From positions 310,001 through 374,000 of the forward strand of contig NZ_FOWE01000002.1 in assembly GCF_900115395.1 (NCBI RefSeq): DNA of 64,000 bases. Direction: 5' to 3'. The notes beneath the pieces are model-generated. The model saw nothing but the letters and a program-made list of their open reading frames with translations. It had not been told where the DNA came from and searched no databases. This DNA comes from Geodermatophilus obscurus (GTDB lineage Bacteria; Actinomycetota; Actinomycetes; Mycobacteriales; Geodermatophilaceae). This document shows, one piece after another, positions 18,767 through 25,681 of this stretch. Each line of letters starts with the position of its first letter. The first letter of the stretch is position 1. Position numbers and translations under genes: made by a program.

Positions 18767-19241
18767 GCTGGTGCTGCCGGTCGCCGTCGAGGCACCTCCG
18801 GAGCGGGTGTGGGCGGCGCTCACCGACTGGCGGGCCCAGGGCCGCTGGATGCTGGCCACCGACGTCGAGGTGGTCACCGCGCACGACGAGGGCGTGGGCG
18901 TCCGGCTGGCGGCGCGCACCGGCGTCCCGCTGCCGTGGCGGCGCGGCCGGCACGGCAGCACCCGGCACCTGGGCGTCCTGGACACGATGGTCGTCACCGA
19001 GTGGGAGCCGCCGACCCGCGTGGTCGTCCAGCACACCGGCCGCATCGTGCGCGGTCCCGGGATCTTCGAGCTCACCCCCGCCCCGCACGGCACCGACATG
19101 GTGTGGACCGAGCGGCTGTACCTGCCCTTCGGGATCGCCGGCCGGCTGGGCTGGCCGCTGGTCAAGCCGTTCGTCGTCCTCGGCTTCCGGCTCTCGCTGC
19201 GCCGGTTCGCCCGCTACGCCGCCACCGGCGCCGCGGGCTGA
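18759..19241 (+). CDS. SRPBCC (START-like) superfamily protein
   Basis: A 160-residue single-domain protein with the polyketide cyclase/START-like pattern: LPVAVEAPPERVWAALTDWRAQGRWM at the N-terminus and GIFELTPAPHGTDMVWTERLYLP in the later beta strands. These proteins bind hydrophobic ligands; role unknown. Coupled to the DivIVA-like gene by overlap. Its last 28 bases overlap the ctaG-like gene on the opposite strand. Confidence 0.82.
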   Translation: MPELVLPVAVEAPPERVWAALTDWRAQGRWMLATDVEVVTAHDEGVGVRLAARTGVPLPWRRGRHGSTRHLGVLDTMVVTEWEPPTRVVVQHTGRIVRGPGIFELTPAPHGTDMVWTERLYLPFGIAGRLGWPLVKPFVVLGFRLSLRRFARYAATGAAG

Positions 19242-19954
19242 GCCGCGGCGCGCACCGCCTCCCGGCTGACGTACCAGCGGTGCCACAGCAGCGCGGCCGT
19301 GAGCAGCGTGACCACCGTCCCGCCGTCGTACACCAGGCGCGCGCCCTCCTCCGCGCCGGTGACGCCGGCCGGGGGGTGGGCGTAGAGGACCTTCGCCAGC
19401 ACGTCGTGCGCGGCGGCACCGCCGGCCAGCGCGACCGCGCGGACGCCGACGCCGCGCCGGTGCGCCGCCGGGTCGACCGCGAGCACCGACGCGGTGGCGA
19501 GGTACCCGCTGACCAGCAGGTGCGCCGCCAGCAGCGCCGACCAGCCGGGGGAGTGCCCGGCCGCGCCGTGCAGCCCGGTGCCGTAGAGCAGCCACAGACC
19601 CGCGGCGTTGGCCGGGACGGCGACCAGCGGGTCGGCGAGCCACCGCAGGGGAGCGGCGCGCAGCAGCCGGCTGACCCGCCGGGCGGCCGGGACCGGCAAC
19701 GCCCGCAGGACGAGGGTCACCGGCGCGCCGAGGACCAGCAACAGCGGCGCGACCATGCCGACCAGCAGGTGCCCGGCCATGTGCGCGCGCAGGTCGCCGT
19801 GCACGGTCAGCGGCCCGGCGACGGCGACCGCGGCGGCGGCCACGCCCGCCAGCCAGGCCGCGGTGCGGGCCAGTGGCCAGGGGCTGCGGCAGCGCCAGGT
19901 GGCGGCGACGTACGCGGCGGCCGCGGCCGCCAGGAGCACCAGCAGGACGCTCAC
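19214..19954 (-). CDS. CtaG-type cytochrome c oxidase assembly membrane protein
   Basis: A 246-residue polytopic protein, about seven helices, with histidines at helix ends (HGDLRAHMAGHLLVGMVAPLLLVLG; LLAAHLLVSGYL; AAHDVLAKVLYAH). These match the caa3_CtaG family, involved in copper delivery to the CuB centre of cytochrome oxidase in Bacillus. GTG overlaps the DUF2243 stop by GTGA. No oxidase subunit genes are nearby, so its client is unknown. Confidence 0.8.
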   Translation of the reverse strand: MSVLLVLLAAAAAAYVAATWRCRSPWPLARTAAWLAGVAAAAVAVAGPLTVHGDLRAHMAGHLLVGMVAPLLLVLGAPVTLVLRALPVPAARRVSRLLRAAPLRWLADPLVAVPANAAGLWLLYGTGLHGAAGHSPGWSALLAAHLLVSGYLATASVLAVDPAAHRRGVGVRAVALAGGAAAHDVLAKVLYAHPPAGVTGAEEGARLVYDGGTVVTLLTAALLWHRWYVSREAVRAAAQPAAPVAA

Positions 19955-20418
19955 CGGAGGGCTGCCGGCCGCTCGCGAGAGCGCCGCAGCAGCACGACCC
20001 CGGTGACCAGCAGCAGCGCCCCGGGGACGATCCAGGCGACGTCGTACCCGGTCAGGTCGACGCCGTAGCGCACCTGGTGCAGCCGCAGCAGCTTGTGGTG
20101 CACGACGCCGTCCCACACCTGGAACGCCCCGGCGCCGGTGAGCACCGCGCCCCACCACAGGGCGGGGACGAAGGAGCCGCGACGGCGGGCGTCGGCCAAC
20201 AGGGCCATGCCGGCGACGGCGGCGGAGAACGTGCCGGCGTGCAGCAGGCCGTCGGACACCAGGCCGGCCGCACCGCTGGCCCGGTCGTAGAAGTGGTGCC
20301 AGTGCAGGATCTGGTGGAAGACGATCTCGTCGACCGCGCCGGCCACGCCCAGGCCCAGCAGCAGGCCGGAGACCAGCAACCGCCGCCGGGCCGGCGGGCG
20401 GGGCAGTGCGTCGGCCAC
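19951..20418 (-). CDS. DUF2243 membrane protein
   Basis: A 155-residue protein with four predicted helices. The segment AVDEIVFHQILHWHHFYDR followed by GTFSAAVAGMALL and VWDGVVHHKLLRLHQVR is the His-rich DUF2243 signature. It is commonly found next to CtaG-type genes, as here, and a metal or haem-copper oxidase connection is inferred from that. GTG 20418 has GGGAGG 8 bases upstream. Divergent from a MerR regulator. Confidence 0.85.
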   Translation of the reverse strand: MADALPRPPARRRLLVSGLLLGLGVAGAVDEIVFHQILHWHHFYDRASGAAGLVSDGLLHAGTFSAAVAGMALLADARRRGSFVPALWWGAVLTGAGAFQVWDGVVHHKLLRLHQVRYGVDLTGYDVAWIVPGALLLVTGVVLLRRSRERPAALR

Positions 20419-20524
20419 GGGGCCTCCCGTCGTCGCAGGTCCCCCCGCGCTGCCCGCGCCGCGCCGGGGGGAAACCGGCGTCCGGCTGGACCCGGCCCCT
20501 GGGGCGTGCCGCACGCTCGGGTTC

Positions 20525-21340
20525 ATGGGCGGAGACCTGCTGCGGGCCGGGGAGTTCCAGCGCCGCACCCGGCTGTCGGCGAAGGCGCTGCGGCTCTACG
20601 CCGAGCAGGGGCTGCTGGTGCCCGACGCCGTCGACCCGTGGAGCGGCCACCGCGGCTACGCCGCCGGGCAGGTGGAGCGGGCCCGGCTGATCGCCGCGCT
20701 GCGCCGGGCCGGCATGCCGCTGGCCCGGGTCCGCGAGGTGGTGGACCTGGAGCCGGGGGCACGGCGGTCGGCGGTCGCGCGCTGGTGGGACGGCGTCGAG
20801 GAGGACCTGCGGCGCCGCCGGACGTGGGTCGGCGCCCTGACGGTGGAACCGGACGACGGCGAGGAGGACGACGTGTACGAGGTGGCGCTGCGCGAGGTGC
20901 GCGAGCAGACGGTGCTGACCGCCGAGCGGCGGCTGACCGTGGACGAGCTGGAGGACTTCATCACGACGGCGGCGGAGGAGATCGACGCGCACCTGACACG
21001 GTCGGGCGCCGCCCCGGCCGGCCCGCTGCGGGTCGTCTACCACGGCATGGTCACCGAGGACGGCGACGGGCCGGTCGAGGTCGTGCGCCCGTTCAGCGGC
21101 CGGGTCGAACCGGCCGGTGAGCTGCGGATCCGGCTGCAGCCGGGCGGGCGGGAGGCGGTCACCTGCCTGACGCGCGGGCAGGCGGAGTTCCCGGGCATCC
21201 TCGGGGCCTACGACGCAGTCGGTGCGTGGGTGGACGCCCACGGCCTGGAGCGGGCGGGCAGTCCGGCCGAGGTCTACGTCGGCGACCGCGACGTCGACCC
21301 CGACGAGCCGCACGTCGAGGTGGCCTGGCCGGTCCGGTAG
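20525..21340 (+). CDS. MerR family regulator with GyrI-like effector domain
   Basis: A 271-residue protein. MerR winged helix at residues ~1-75 (LSAKALRLYAEQGLLVPDAVDPWSGHRGY), coiled dimerisation helix to ~110, and a C-terminal ~140-residue domain resembling GyrI/BmrR ligand-binding modules (LRVVYHGMVTEDGDGPVEVVRPF; EVYVGDRDVDPDEPHVEVAWPV). Such regulators usually sense bulky hydrophobic drugs. It is divergent from DUF2243-ctaG, which could be its target. ATG chosen as the start of the HTH domain. Confidence 0.88.
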   Translation: MGGDLLRAGEFQRRTRLSAKALRLYAEQGLLVPDAVDPWSGHRGYAAGQVERARLIAALRRAGMPLARVREVVDLEPGARRSAVARWWDGVEEDLRRRRTWVGALTVEPDDGEEDDVYEVALREVREQTVLTAERRLTVDELEDFITTAAEEIDAHLTRSGAAPAGPLRVVYHGMVTEDGDGPVEVVRPFSGRVEPAGELRIRLQPGGREAVTCLTRGQAEFPGILGAYDAVGAWVDAHGLERAGSPAEVYVGDRDVDPDEPHVEVAWPVR

Positions 21341-21345
21341 CGGGT

Positions 21346-21371
21346 CGCCCCGGGCGGAGCGGGCCGGGGCG
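21346..21371. terminator. Hairpin between convergent MerR and TfoX-like genes
   Basis: CGCCCCGG (21346-21353) pairs with CCGGGGCG (21364-21371), 10-base loop. It lies in the 34-base gap between the two stop codons. Confidence 0.5.
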
Positions 21372-21374
21372 CCG

Positions 21375-21710
21375 CTAGGTCCGGCGGAGAGAGGCGACGA
21401 AGGCCATCGCCTCCTCGGCGAGGGCGAGGTCGGACTCCGGCGTGCCGTGGTCGAGCGCGACCCACTCGCGCATCGGGGTGCCGTTGGCCGCGGCGAAGGG
21501 CAGGCCGGTGCCGGCCGCGACCAGGCCCTCCACCCGGTGCCGCGGCAGCTTCAGCACCACCGCACCGCCGACCACCATCGCGAAGACCGACCCCTCGATG
21601 GTGAGCGCGGCCGCGCCGAAGCCCCACCGTCCGCCGGCGCCGGGCGGGCCGACGCCAGGCCGGGTGGCGAGGGCCTCCACCAGGAGGGCGAAGCGCTGGC
21701 CGGGGTCCAC
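21375..21710 (-). CDS. TfoX N-terminal-like domain protein
   Basis: A 111-residue protein resembling TfoX/Sxy N-domain proteins: FALLVEALATRPGV, then GRWGFGAAALTIEGSVFAMVVGGAVVLKLP and MREWVALDHGTPE. In proteobacteria TfoX promotes competence; in actinobacteria stand-alone domains are uncharacterised. GTG 21710 is the best start in frame, but no good ribosome binding site is visible. Divergent from a DMT permease. Confidence 0.7.
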   Translation of the reverse strand: MDPGQRFALLVEALATRPGVGPPGAGGRWGFGAAALTIEGSVFAMVVGGAVVLKLPRHRVEGLVAAGTGLPFAAANGTPMREWVALDHGTPESDLALAEEAMAFVASLRRT

Positions 21711-21780
21711 GCAGGGAGTCCAGCGCCGCTCGGCGGGATGCGCAAACGGGTGTGTCGGTGACGGCGGGGAGACTGTCGCG

Positions 21781-22671
21781 GTGAGCCGTCGCGGGTGGGT
21801 GCTGTTCGTGGCGATGTCGGTCATCTGGGGCGTGCCGTACCTGCTGATCAAGGTGGCCGTCGACGAGGTGTCGCCGGTGGTCGTCGTCTTCGTGCGCTGC
21901 GTCGTCGGGGCGGCGCTGCTGCTGCCGTGGGTGCTCGCCCGCGGCCAGGTCCGGCCGGCGCTGCGGCACTGGCGGGCGCTGCTGGTCTTCACCGCGCTGG
22001 AGATGACCGCCCCGTGGCTGCTGCTGTCCTACGCCGAGGTGACGCTGTCGAGCTCGCTGACCGGGCTGCTGGTGGCCTCGGTGCCCTTCGTCGCCGCGCT
22101 GGCCGCCCGGTTGCTGGGCGACGAGGAGCGGCTGACGCCGGTGCGGCTGGCGGGCATGGGCCTCGGCGTCCTGGGCATCGCGGCGCTCCTCGGGTTCGAC
22201 GTCGAGGGCATCGCGCTGCTGCCGGTGCTGGCGGTCGTGCTCGTCGTGCTCGGCTACGGGACGGCGCCGCTGGTGGCCAGCCGCGCGCTGGGCGACGTCC
22301 CCGGCGTGGCGGTCAGCGCGATCGCGCTGGTGCTGACGGCGGTCGTCTACGCGCCGTTCGCGGTGCCGCGGTGGGAGCAGGTGACGACGGCCTCCACGCA
22401 GGCACTCGGGTCGCTGGCGGCCCTGGGGGTGGTGTGCACGGGGGTCGCGCTGGTGCTCTTCTTCGCCCTGATCCGCGAGGTCGGGCCGCAGCGCGCGCTG
22501 GTGATCACCTTCGTCAACCCGGCCGTCGCGGTGCTGGCCGGGGTCCTGCTGCTCGACGAACCGTTCACGCTCGGGCTGGCGGTCGGGCTGCCCCTGGTCC
22601 TGTTGGGCTGCGTCCTGGCCACGCGCCGCAACGCCCCGGCGCCCGCCCCGGTCGAGTCGCCGGTGCCCTGA
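21781..22671 (+). CDS. EamA/DMT family transporter
   Basis: A 296-residue protein of ten predicted helices in two EamA repeats: first FVAMSVIWGVPYLLIKVAVDEVSP, second LVLGYGTAPLVASRALGDVPG onward, ending FVNPAVAVLAGVLLLDEPFTLGLAVG. Drug/metabolite transporters of this type export amino acids or small metabolites; specificity is not predictable. GTG 21781. It follows no operon partner and a weak hairpin (GGGGC...GCCCC near 22695) comes after. Confidence 0.88.
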   Translation: MSRRGWVLFVAMSVIWGVPYLLIKVAVDEVSPVVVVFVRCVVGAALLLPWVLARGQVRPALRHWRALLVFTALEMTAPWLLLSYAEVTLSSSLTGLLVASVPFVAALAARLLGDEERLTPVRLAGMGLGVLGIAALLGFDVEGIALLPVLAVVLVVLGYGTAPLVASRALGDVPGVAVSAIALVLTAVVYAPFAVPRWEQVTTASTQALGSLAALGVVCTGVALVLFFALIREVGPQRALVITFVNPAVAVLAGVLLLDEPFTLGLAVGLPLVLLGCVLATRRNAPAPAPVESPVP

Positions 22672-22796
22672 CGGCGGGCGGTCCGGGGGCTCCTGTGCCC
22701 CTCCGAGTGATGTCGCCGGACGCGACGGTCCAGGCCGGTCGGTCGGTGGCCGACGTGGGGCGTGTTCGCCGGCACCCGTCGATGGGAGTTCGTTCC

Positions 22797-23375
22797 GTGG
22801 CCCGCACCACCCGCCCTCTCCTCTCCGTGCTCGCCGCGGTGGCAGCCCTCGGGCTGCCGGCGTGCGGCGGGGACGGTCCCGCGGACGGGAGCCGTGGCCC
22901 TGCGGGGGCGTCCGCGTCGGTCGCTCCAGCGCCGGCTCCCGCGCCGTCCGCCAACGGCCTGGCAGCCGAGCAGGAGGCCGCCGCCGCCGAGGCCGCCCGC
23001 ATCGCTGCCGAGCAGGCCGCCGCCACCGAGGCAGCCGCTGCGGCCGAGGCCGCCCGCGGGGCCACTGCGGTCGCCTCCCGCCCGGCGCCGCAGAACTCGT
23101 CCGCGCCCCGCCCGGTGCCCGCTCCCGCGCCGGCCCTGGCTCCCGCGCCGGCGCCGAGGCCTCAGGTCGACTCGTGGGTGAGCCTGTCCGGCAAGTCGTG
23201 CAACGTCGACGGCGACACGTACACGCTCGGCTTCACCGTCCACTGGTCCGACGGGCACACCATGCGCGTCGACCGCTACGTCTCCGGCGGCCCCTACCTC
23301 ATGAACCTCTACACCGACTACGCCGGGGAGAATCTGTGGACCGTGCGCCCCGCCGACCAGGGCTTCTCCTGCTGA
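22797..23375 (+). CDS. Secreted lipoprotein, Ala/Pro-rich, unknown function
   Basis: A 192-residue protein with a lipoprotein signal (ARTTRPLLSVLAAVAALGLPAC), then ~110 residues of low-complexity Ala/Glu/Pro sequence, including a helical AAEAARIAAEQAAA stretch and APAPALAPAPAP. A conserved-looking C-terminal domain of ~45 residues follows with two cysteines (SWVSLSGKSCNVDG; ending DQGFSC). GTG 22797 has GGGAG 9 bases upstream; an in-frame ATG at 22782 lacks one. Unknown family: the tail could be a disulphide-bonded cell-surface module on a flexible stalk. Confidence 0.7.
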   Translation: MARTTRPLLSVLAAVAALGLPACGGDGPADGSRGPAGASASVAPAPAPAPSANGLAAEQEAAAAEAARIAAEQAAATEAAAAAEAARGATAVASRPAPQNSSAPRPVPAPAPALAPAPAPRPQVDSWVSLSGKSCNVDGDTYTLGFTVHWSDGHTMRVDRYVSGGPYLMNLYTDYAGENLWTVRPADQGFSC

Positions 23376-23395
23376 CCCACTCCCTCGACCGTGCG

Positions 23396-23432
23396 CCGGG
23401 TGGCCGCACCCGGCTCGGGCGCGGCCACCCGG
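23396..23432. terminator. Hairpin between convergent lipoprotein and HNH genes
   Basis: Perfect 12-bp stem (23396-23407 with 23421-23432); the 13-base loop can form a further CCG/CGG pair. Confidence 0.7.
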
Positions 23433-23501
23433 TGCCCTGACCGCGGGCACGCCTCGCGCGGCCATCTGCTCCGGGGAGCGGGCGGCCGGGCGGTGTTCCG
23501 G

Positions 23502-24668
23502 TCAGGCGGCGGGGGAGAGCAGCGGTTCGGGGGTGGTGATCTCGGTGCCGTCGGGTCGCCAGGTGCGCCATCGCCCGCTCGGTTGTCGCTCGACGCGGAA
23601 GCCGTGGTGGACCTTCGTGTGGTGCCGCTCGCACAGCAGCGCGGAGTTCTCCAACGAGGTCTCGCCGCCGTCGATCCAGTGCACGAGGTGGTGCACGTCG
23701 GTCCAGTGGCTGGGTGCGTCGCAGCCGGTGAACACGCAGCCGCCGTCGCGCAACTCCACCGCCCGCCGCAGCGCTCCGGAGACCAGCCGCTGCTCCCGTC
23801 CCACGTCCAGCGGTACGCCGTCGGGGCCGAACACCACGCGGGAGATGCGGCCGTCGCAGGCCAGCCAGCGGGCGCGGGCGGCGGAGATGGTGGCGCCGAA
23901 GCCCATGTCCGCGGCGCCCTGTCCGGTGGCGAGGTCGTCGAGGTCGATGCGCACGGCCACATGGGGTCGGACCGTGCGCAGCACCGGCACCGCGCCGGTG
24001 GCGAGGGCGTTGTCGGCGATCTGCAACAGGGCGTCGCCCTGCCGCTGGGCGCGGGTGCGCTCGTCCCCGGCGGGGCGGTCGGCCTGCACGTGGGCCTCGA
24101 CCGCCGTCTGGACCTTCTCCCCACCCACGGCGTCGAGGTGCCCGGAGAAGGACACCGACCCGTCGGCGTGCCGGACGAAGACGAGCCGCCGCCCCTCGGT
24201 GGGGTCCGGCTCGGGCCCGTCGGGCTCCAGACCGAGCAGGTAGCGGGCCACCACCGCCACCAGGTCGGCGTGCGGCTGCTCGGTGGCGACCTGGGTGAAC
24301 ACCGCGTCGACCACGGCCAGGTCCACGCCTCGTTCGGCGGCCGCGGCCAGCCGCCGCGGCGTCACCGCCCGGGCGGCCTCGGCCACCTGACCGGCCGACA
24401 CCAGCCCCGCCTCGGCCGCCTTGGCCAGGGCGGGCAGGTGCTCCAGCGCTCGCCCGGCGGTCACCAGCCGCAGGGCCTCCGACCCCGACAGCCGGCCGTG
24501 CCCCCGCAGCCAGGACGCCATCGACTTCTGCCCGTCCCGCTCCGGCGCCTGCGCCAGCTCCGCCGCCCGCACCGCCCGGGCCAGCGCGGCGTCGATCCGG
24601 TTGCGCTCGGTGACCAGCGCGGCGACGTCGTCGAGGACGTCACCGTCGACCAGTGCACTCGAACACAT
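23502..24668 (-). CDS. DUF222/HNH endonuclease-domain protein (13E12 repeat family type)
   Basis: A 388-residue protein. The N-terminal ~280 residues are DUF222 (MASWLRGHGRLSGSEALRLV; ADNALATGAVPV), and the C-terminus is an HNH nuclease motif with Cys/His ligands (CVFTGCDAPSHWTDVHHLVHWIDGG; NSALLCERHHTKVHHG). This family is multi-copy in many actinobacteria, and M. tuberculosis 13E12 members include LexA-regulated genes. Here an SOS-box-like sequence covers the start codon and a -10 box ends 6 bases upstream, so induction by DNA damage is likely. Role of the nuclease unknown. Confidence 0.93.
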   Translation of the reverse strand: MCSSALVDGDVLDDVAALVTERNRIDAALARAVRAAELAQAPERDGQKSMASWLRGHGRLSGSEALRLVTAGRALEHLPALAKAAEAGLVSAGQVAEAARAVTPRRLAAAAERGVDLAVVDAVFTQVATEQPHADLVAVVARYLLGLEPDGPEPDPTEGRRLVFVRHADGSVSFSGHLDAVGGEKVQTAVEAHVQADRPAGDERTRAQRQGDALLQIADNALATGAVPVLRTVRPHVAVRIDLDDLATGQGAADMGFGATISAARARWLACDGRISRVVFGPDGVPLDVGREQRLVSGALRRAVELRDGGCVFTGCDAPSHWTDVHHLVHWIDGGETSLENSALLCERHHTKVHHGFRVERQPSGRWRTWRPDGTEITTPEPLLSPAA

Positions 24669-24674
24669 GATCGA
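24659..24674. promoter_or_regulatory. Probable LexA (SOS) box over the start codon of the HNH gene
   Basis: TCGAACACATGATCGA has one mismatch to the actinobacterial LexA consensus TCGAAC-N4-GTTCGA. It covers the ATG and touches the -10 box, so LexA bound here would block the promoter. Confidence 0.65.
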
Positions 24675-24680
24675 ACAGTA
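24675..24680 (-). promoter_or_regulatory. -10 box of the HNH gene, leaderless layout
   Basis: TACTGT on the minus strand ends 6 bases before the ATG at 24668, immediately beside the LexA-like box. Confidence 0.55.
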
Positions 24681-24786
24681 GCGCACCAGGAGGCATCCGG
24701 CGACCCGTATCCCCAGGTCAGCAGCCCGTCCACAGATCACCTGGCACCCTGGCGTACCACCTCCGGCGGGGTGGAGGAAGGGGGAC

Positions 24787-25395
24787 ATGACGACCGTCCT
24801 GTCCCAGCCCGGCACTAGCGTCTCCCCTGTGGGACCCCCGCCGACAGCCGACCGCATCCGCTGCGCGTGGGGCGACAGCACACCGGAGTACGTGAGCTAC
24901 CACGACGAGGAGTGGGGCACCCCGCTGCACGGCGACGACGCCCTGTTCGAGCGGCTCTCCCTCGAGGCGTTCCAGTCCGGCCTGTCCTGGATCACCATCC
25001 TGCGCAAGCGCCCCGCCTTCCGCGCCGCCTTCGCCGGGTTCTCCATCGACGCGGTCGCGGCCTTCACCACCGAGGACGAGGCCCGGCTGATGGCCGACGC
25101 GGGGATCGTCCGCAACCGCGCCAAGATCGCCGCTGCGGTCTCCAACGCACGCGCCGCCCAGCGGGTCGAGGAGGGGTTGTCCGACCTCCTGTGGTCCTTC
25201 GCACCCACCGCGCCGCGCCCCCGGCCGGCCACGCTGGCCGACGTCCCGGCCACCACCCCGGAGTCCACCGCGATGGCCCGGGAGCTCAAGCGGCGGGGGT
25301 TCGCCTTCGTCGGGCCGACGACCGCGTACGCCCTGATGCAGGCCACTGGCATGGTCGACGACCACGTCCGGACCTGCTTCCGAGCGACCCCCTGA
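24787..25395 (+). CDS. tag: DNA-3-methyladenine glycosylase I (Tag)
   Basis: A 202-residue base-excision repair glycosylase of the Tag family, removing 3-methyladenine. Visible: RCAWGDSTPEYVSYHDEEWGTPLHG, the zinc/substrate N-terminal region, SGLSWITILRKR with the helix-hairpin-helix area, and FVGPTTAYALMQATGMVDDH. ATG 24787 has a strong GGAGGAAGG site. A second in-frame start, GTG 24829, sits 7 bases after TAGCGT and would give a leaderless 188-residue form that begins close to RCAWG, where most Tag proteins start. Divergent from the LexA-box HNH gene. Orthologue position matches Rv1210. Confidence 0.94.
   Translation: MTTVLSQPGTSVSPVGPPPTADRIRCAWGDSTPEYVSYHDEEWGTPLHGDDALFERLSLEAFQSGLSWITILRKRPAFRAAFAGFSIDAVAAFTTEDEARLMADAGIVRNRAKIAAAVSNARAAQRVEEGLSDLLWSFAPTAPRPRPATLADVPATTPESTAMARELKRRGFAFVGPTTAYALMQATGMVDDHVRTCFRATP
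24816..24821 (+). promoter_or_regulatory. Possible internal -10 box for a leaderless tag transcript
   Basis: TAGCGT ends 7 bases before the in-frame GTG at 24829. Confidence 0.4.
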
Positions 25396-25513
25396 GGGGG
25401 CTCATGTTGGTGCCACGGCGGGGATACGGGATCATGTGCGCAGAGCTCAGCACCGAGGTACAGCCACACCGCAGCCGCACAGGAGCGACGGGTGGCCGGC
25501 GAAGGAGGCACGC

Positions 25514-25681
25514 ATGGCGGCCATGAAGCCGCGCACGGGTGAAGGTCCCCTGGAGGTCACCAAGGAGGGGCGCGGCCTGGTCATGCGGGTGCCGCTCGAG
25601 GGCGGTGGCCGCCTGGTCGTCGAGCTGTCGCCGGACGAGGCCGCGGCGCTCTCCGAGGCCCTGAAGGGCGCGACCAGCTGA
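25514..25681 (+). CDS. DUF3117 protein
   Basis: A 55-residue conserved actinobacterial protein: MAAMKPRTGEGPLEVTKEGR then LVMRVPLEGGGRLVVELSPDEA. It corresponds by position and length to Rv1211, after tagA. Function unknown. GGAGG lies 7 bases before the ATG. The last base of the reading overlaps the following aminopeptidase start in a CTGA junction. Confidence 0.9.
   Translation: MAAMKPRTGEGPLEVTKEGRGLVMRVPLEGGGRLVVELSPDEAAALSEALKGATS

Noticed and set aside
23502-24668. Homing endonuclease or restriction enzyme
   Set aside because: DUF222 plus HNH is the standard 13E12-type family; no intron, intein or methyltransferase nearby.
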